Origin: Burkholderiaceae bacterium
GTDB taxonomy: Bacteria; Pseudomonadota; Gammaproteobacteria; Burkholderiales; Burkholderiaceae_C
Assembly (NCBI GenBank): GCA_017848435.1
Contig: JAFEHU010000062.1
Span: 1-39,959, forward strand
DNA: 39,959 nt
Direction of reading: 5' to 3'
The stretch's first letter is position 1. The number at the start of each line of letters is the position of its first letter. A model generated the notes under the pieces. That model saw nothing but the letters and a program-made list of their open reading frames with translations, did not search any database and was not told the DNA's origin. The translations under genes were made by a program, and so were the position numbers. Shown here one piece after another: positions 36,501-39,959 of the stretch.

Positions 36501-37361
36501 ATGCTGAGCCTCTTCAAAACCCTGTCCCGCTGGCCCTTGTGGCTGCTCCACGCCGTGGGCTGGGCGCTGGGCTGGCTGACCTTTCTGGCCTCGCCGCGTT
36601 ACCGCGGCGCCTTTCTGGCCAACGCCGCGCAGGCCGGTTACCGCTTTGCCGAGGTGCGCGGCGCCGTGGGCCAGACCGGCTGCATGACGGCCGAACTGCC
36701 GCGCATCTGGTTCGGCCAAACGCCCCCCCCCTGCAGCTGGGACAACCTGCCGCCGCTGGACGCCGCCTACGCCAGCGGCAAGGGGGTGTTGCTGCTGACG
36801 CCGCACCTTGGCTGTTTTGAGGTGCTGGCCCAGGCGCTGGCCCAGCGCTACAGCGCCGACCACGGCCCGCTCACCGTGCTTTACCGCCCGGCACGCAAGG
36901 CCGTGCTGGCCGACCTGGAAGACTCGGCCCGCAGCCGGCCCGGGCTGAAAGCCGTGCCCACCAACCTCTCGGGCGTGCGCGACATGATCAAGGCGCTGCG
37001 GCGTGGCCAGGCCGTGGGCCTGCTGCCCGACCAGGTGCCGCCCGAAGGCCTGGGCCTGTGGTCGCCGTTTTTCGGGCGCGCGGCCTACACCATGACGCTG
37101 GCCGCCCGGCTGGCCCAGCAGACCGGCGCCACCACGCTGATGGTGTGGAGCGAACGCCTGGCCTGGGGCCAGGGCTACCGGCTGCACTGCCGAGAACTGC
37201 AGGTGCCGCTCTCGGCCGACCTGGCCGAAGCCGTGGGCCAGCTGAACGCCGAGGTGGAACGGCTGATCCGCGAATGCCCGCAGCAGTACCTGTGGGGCTA
37301 TGCGCGCTACAAGCAGCCGCGTGTGGACACCAAGGCCGACGGCACCGGAGCGCCCGCATGA
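36501..37361 (+). CDS. LpxL/LpxM-type lipid A acyltransferase, first copy
   Basis: A 286-residue inner-membrane acyltransferase that adds secondary acyl chains to lipid A precursors. An N-terminal hydrophobic helix (WLLHAVGWALGWLTFLA) precedes the HX4(D/E) catalytic motif TPHLGCFE (residues ~99-106). The family blocks LYRPARK, LPDQVPPEG and the C-terminal PQQYLWGYARYK follow. Which acyl position or chain it handles cannot be read here. It overlaps the next gene as ATGA/TGATG (37358-37363), so the two acyltransferases are coupled. Confidence 0.92.
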   Translation: MLSLFKTLSRWPLWLLHAVGWALGWLTFLASPRYRGAFLANAAQAGYRFAEVRGAVGQTGCMTAELPRIWFGQTPPPCSWDNLPPLDAAYASGKGVLLLTPHLGCFEVLAQALAQRYSADHGPLTVLYRPARKAVLADLEDSARSRPGLKAVPTNLSGVRDMIKALRRGQAVGLLPDQVPPEGLGLWSPFFGRAAYTMTLAARLAQQTGATTLMVWSERLAWGQGYRLHCRELQVPLSADLAEAVGQLNAEVERLIRECPQQYLWGYARYKQPRVDTKADGTGAPA

Positions 37362-38230
37362 TGCGGCTGGTGTTGGCCCTGTTGTGGCTGCTGCACTGGT
37401 TGCCACTGCCGCTGCTGGCGCTGCTGGGGCGTGGGCTGGGCATCCTGTTGTGGCCGTTTGCCCGCGACCGGCGGCGCATTGCGCTGCGCAACCTCGAACT
37501 GTGTTTCCCCGAGCGCAGCGTCACCGAGCGCCGCGCCATCGCGTTCGCACACTTCCAGTGGCTGGGGCGGAGCTTTCTGGAGCGCAGCGTGCTCTGGTAC
37601 GCGTCACCGGCCCGGCTCAAGCGGCTGATCCAGGTGGAAGGGCCGGTGCATTTTGCCGACACCCACCCCGGCGCGGTGATGTGGCTGGCGCCGCACTTTC
37701 TGGGGCTGGACGTGGCGGGTGCGGCCATTCAGCTCTACATCGCACGGCGCGGCTGCTCGATCTACCAGGCGCAAAGCAACCCGGTGGTGGACGCGGCGCT
37801 GAAGCGGGCGCGGCTGCGGTTTGGCAACGCCAGCATTTTTTCCCGCCACGAAACCGCCAAGCCGCTGCTGCGCGCCATCCGCGCCGGCATGGGGTTCTTC
37901 AACCTGCCGGACATGGACTTCGGCCCCAAGGACGCGGCGTTCGTGCCGTTTTTTGGCGTGCCCACCGCCACCTTGCTGGCGCCGTCGCGCATGGCGCGGC
38001 TGCTCGACATGCAGGTGCAGCTGGTGGTGGCCGAGCTGTTGCCCGGCGGGCGTGGCTACCGGGTGCGTTTCCACGAACCCTGGGCCGATTTCCCGACCGC
38101 CGACGCGGTGGCCGACACGGCCCTGATGAACCAGCGCCTGCAGGCCGAGATTGTGAAGATGCCGGCCCAGTACTTCTGGGTGCACAAACGCTTCAAGACG
38201 CGGCCACCGGGCGAGCCGTCGGTGTACTGA
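37358..38230 (+). CDS. LpxL/LpxM-type lipid A acyltransferase, second copy
   Basis: A 290-residue paralogue with the same layout: N-terminal helix (LVLALLWLLHWLPLPLLALLG), NLELCFPERS, the catalytic APHFLGLD motif (HX4D), NLPDMDFGPKDAAFVPFFGVP and the ending PAQYFWVHKRFKTRPPGE. NLELCFPE and DMDFG are typical of LpxL family members. Alternative ATG at 37361 would give the same protein minus one Met. Two coupled genes probably supply the two secondary acylations of lipid A. No terminator was evident before repeat copy 8. Confidence 0.93.
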   Translation: MMRLVLALLWLLHWLPLPLLALLGRGLGILLWPFARDRRRIALRNLELCFPERSVTERRAIAFAHFQWLGRSFLERSVLWYASPARLKRLIQVEGPVHFADTHPGAVMWLAPHFLGLDVAGAAIQLYIARRGCSIYQAQSNPVVDAALKRARLRFGNASIFSRHETAKPLLRAIRAGMGFFNLPDMDFGPKDAAFVPFFGVPTATLLAPSRMARLLDMQVQLVVAELLPGGRGYRVRFHEPWADFPTADAVADTALMNQRLQAEIVKMPAQYFWVHKRFKTRPPGEPSVY

Positions 38231-38286
38231 GCCCTGAAACGGCCCCCACACGCCGCTGCAGGCGTTTGGAGGGTGTTGGGGGTCAG

Positions 38287-38355
38287 ATTTCAAGCCTTTT
38301 TGGCACCAAGCCTTAGTACAGGCTTGTGATTTAGCTATTTATTTTGTAGCAAAAA
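38287..38355 (+). repeat. Dispersed repeat, copy 8 (encodes the hydrolase C-terminus)
   Basis: TTTCAAGCC, then AAGCCTTAGT, TTAGCTAT, 7 bases and TAGCAAAAAG. On the minus strand the right end supplies the last codons (FLLQNK) and the TAG stop of the alpha/beta hydrolase. Confidence 0.75.
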
Positions 38356-39234
38356 GCCGCTGATTTCCTGTGCCACCCGGTCTGGCTGCTCGTGCACGAT
38401 CCAGTGTGTGGCGCCGGGCACGCGCACCACGGTGAGGTCTTGCACGTAGCCGTCCAGCCCATCAATGAGCGACGGCGGCAGGGCGATGTCGTCCAGGCCC
38501 CAAACCACCAGCGTGGGCACGGTCACGGTGAGCATCTCGCGCGGCAAGGTCACCGCCGCAGCGGCCGGGTCTTCCGGTCGGGGTGGGCGCAGCGGCGAGG
38601 CGCGGTAGTAGTTGCAGCCGCCGGTCAGGCCGTGTTGCCAGACCGCGCGGTACTGCGCTTTCACCGCGTCGGTGAGCCAGGCGAAATCGCCACGGTCGGC
38701 GAACATGTTGGTGAAAAAGGCCCACAGGCGGCGGTAGTCGTCTTCGGCCAGCAGCGCCTCGGCGTCCGGCCGGATCAGGAAGTTCATGTAGGCGCTGGCG
38801 GCCTGCTGTTCGGGGCTGTGCTGCAGCTCGCGCAAAAAGGTGCCGGCGTGGGGCGAATTGACGATGACCAGCTTGTCCATCAGCGCCGGCCGCTGGTTGG
38901 CCAGGCCCCAGGCCACGGCACCGCCCCAGTCGTGCGCCACCAGCGCCGCGAGGTGGCCGCCTTCGGCCTCCACCAGCGCGGCAATGTCCTGCACCAGGTG
39001 TTTGGCGCGGTAAGCCTTGGGGTCGGTCGGCGCACTGGAGGCCTCGAAGCCGCGCAGGTTGGGGGCCACGCAGCGGTAGCCGAGCCGGGCAAAGTGGGCC
39101 AGCAGGCCATCCCACACAAACGCGCCTTCCGGGAAGCCATGCAAAAACACCAGCAGCGGGTGCCCGCGTTCGCCCGCCGTGCGGCAACTGAGCGTGATGC
39201 CATGCGGCAGGGGCTGCTGGTGGGTGCGGATCAT
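38335..39234 (-). CDS. Alpha/beta hydrolase, epoxide-hydrolase-like
   Basis: A 299-residue alpha/beta-fold hydrolase. The oxyanion motif is FLHGFPEG, the nucleophile motif AHDWGGAVAWG has Asp (as in epoxide hydrolases and haloalkane dehalogenases), and the catalytic His is in PGATHWIVHEQP. GGCNYYRAS in the lid carries tyrosines typical of epoxide hydrolases, so that is the best guess over a dehalogenase. The substrate is unknown. The ATG at 39234 overlaps the stop of yihA (ATGA), so it is coupled to it. Its final six codons and stop lie in repeat copy 8. Confidence 0.88.
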   Translation of the reverse strand: MIRTHQQPLPHGITLSCRTAGERGHPLLVFLHGFPEGAFVWDGLLAHFARLGYRCVAPNLRGFEASSAPTDPKAYRAKHLVQDIAALVEAEGGHLAALVAHDWGGAVAWGLANQRPALMDKLVIVNSPHAGTFLRELQHSPEQQAASAYMNFLIRPDAEALLAEDDYRRLWAFFTNMFADRGDFAWLTDAVKAQYRAVWQHGLTGGCNYYRASPLRPPRPEDPAAAAVTLPREMLTVTVPTLVVWGLDDIALPPSLIDGLDGYVQDLTVVRVPGATHWIVHEQPDRVAQEISGFLLQNK

Positions 39235-39959
39235 GTCGGGTCGGCGGTGTCGTGGTCGTCTGGCAGGGGCAGGGCGGTGGTGGGGCGCAGCGTCGCGTCG
39301 TGCGCCCACTGCCACAGCAGCATGCTGACCTCGTCCACGCCCTGTTTTTTCAAGGCCGAGAAGAGTTTGACCTCGCCGCCGCCGGCCTGCAGTCGCGTGA
39401 TCGACAGCGCCTTGTTGGCCTCGGCACGGTTGAGCTTGTCGGATTTGGTCAGCAGCACCAGGAGCTTCATGCCTTCGGCCACGCGGGGGCGCACCACGTC
39501 GAGCAAGACCTCGTCGAGTTCGGTCAGGCCCAGGCGCGGGTCGCACAGCAGCACGATGCCGCGCAGGTTCTCGCGCGTCACCAGGTAGTTGGCCATGACC
39601 TGCTGCCAGCGGTACTTGGCGGTTTTGGGCACCGCCGCGTAGCCGTAACCGGGCAAATCGGCCAGCACCGCGTCGGTCACGCCCTGTTTGCCGAGGGTGA
39701 ACAGGTTGATGTGCTGGGTGCGGCCGGGTGTTTTGGAGGCGTAGGCCAGCCGCTTTTGCTGCGTCAGCACGTTGATGCAGGTGGATTTGCCGGCGTTCGA
39801 GCGGCCCACAAAGGCAATTTCGGGCACCTCCACCGGCGGCAGGTGCTTCAGTTCAGGCGCCGAGGTCAGGAACTTGGCGGTGTGCAGCCAGCCGGTGGCC
39901 TGCACGGCGGTGAGCGGCAAAGCCGCGGCCCCGGCGCTCTGGGCGTCAGGGGTTACAGG
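39231..39959 (-). CDS. yihA: Ribosome-biogenesis GTPase YihA/YsxC (5' end possibly outside window)
   Basis: An essential-type GTPase that aids large-subunit assembly. At least 229 residues are visible. The G motifs are present: G1 FVGRSNAGKSTCI, G2 TPGRTQHINLF, G3 DLPGYGYA, and G4 LTKSDKLNRAE. The frame stays open to the window edge. A TTG at 39920 is possible, but no ATG or ribosome site is visible, so the true start is probably just beyond 39959. The short Ala-rich upstream stretch is probably part of the protein. Its stop overlaps the hydrolase start. Confidence 0.95.
   Translation of the reverse strand, partial: PVTPDAQSAGAAALPLTAVQATGWLHTAKFLTSAPELKHLPPVEVPEIAFVGRSNAGKSTCINVLTQQKRLAYASKTPGRTQHINLFTLGKQGVTDAVLADLPGYGYAAVPKTAKYRWQQVMANYLVTRENLRGIVLLCDPRLGLTELDEVLLDVVRPRVAEGMKLLVLLTKSDKLNRAEANKALSITRLQAGGGEVKLFSALKKQGVDEVSMLLWQWAHDATLRPTTALPLPDDHDTADPT

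Overview
The window looks like a chromosomal segment of a GC-rich betaproteobacterium, most likely family Comamonadaceae (Rhodoferax/Polaromonas/Acidovorax relatives). The reasons are the Burkholderiales-type porins, the ubiquinone enzyme Coq7, a CIRCE-controlled groESL operon, DUF6279, DUF6776 and DUF3047 proteins, and a dispersed repeat with an AGCCTTAGTGAAA...AGCTAT...ATAGCAAA core that I associate with this family from memory. No rRNA, tRNA, CRISPR array, prophage or insertion sequence was seen. Most of the segment is core genome.

Layout. 1-1.7 kb: a partial unrecognised gene, then a Crp/Fnr regulator preceded by a small unknown gene (minus strand). 1.8-5.2 kb: glmU-glmS for UDP-GlcNAc synthesis. 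5.2-6.1 kb: a DUF6279 lipoprotein gene on the opposite strand whose start and stop codons are both interleaved with those of its neighbours. 6.1-7.1 kb: rlmJ. 7.1-8.1 kb: rplM-rpsI. 8.2-9.8 kb: a DUF6776 membrane protein, a bactofilin and erpA. 9.8-14.3 kb: a tightly packed minus-strand operon ilvA, Cys-rich CWC mini-protein, cobS, cobC-like, anmK, with a promoter and a strong intrinsic terminator in the ilvA leader (probable attenuator). 14.4-16.7 kb: an OsmC protein, a Gly/Pro/Thr-rich membrane protein of unknown function, and coq7. 17-21.1 kb: three paralogous porin genes, each with its own terminator. 21.2-28.8 kb: a DUF3047 lipoprotein, then a peptide-type ABC transporter operon (permease, M20 amidohydrolase, binding protein, permease, two ATPases). 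28.8-29.2 kb: a gene-free stretch built from interlocking inverted repeats. 29.3-32.8 kb: hexR-like regulator divergent from tal-pgi. 32.8-36.3 kb: groEL/groES (CIRCE) and metK. 36.5-39.96 kb: two tandem LpxL-type acyltransferases, an alpha/beta hydrolase, and the GTPase gene yihA/ysxC, which runs off the window end.

How the parts work together. GlmU/GlmS, AnmK and the two LpxL proteins serve envelope synthesis or recycling. HexR probably senses sugar phosphate and controls tal-pgi. The ABC operon couples uptake of a peptide-like compound to an M20 hydrolase. CobS/CobC belong to late cobalamin assembly and are co-transcribed with ilvA.

The most unusual signals are: eight copies of one roughly 60-bp repeat, of which several encode protein (inside rlmJ and cobC, in the signal peptide of the binding protein, in the C-terminus of the hydrolase) or abut stop codons; the inverted-repeat mosaic at 28.9-29.2 kb; the ilvA leader; and the CATG/CTAG interleaving around the DUF6279 gene.
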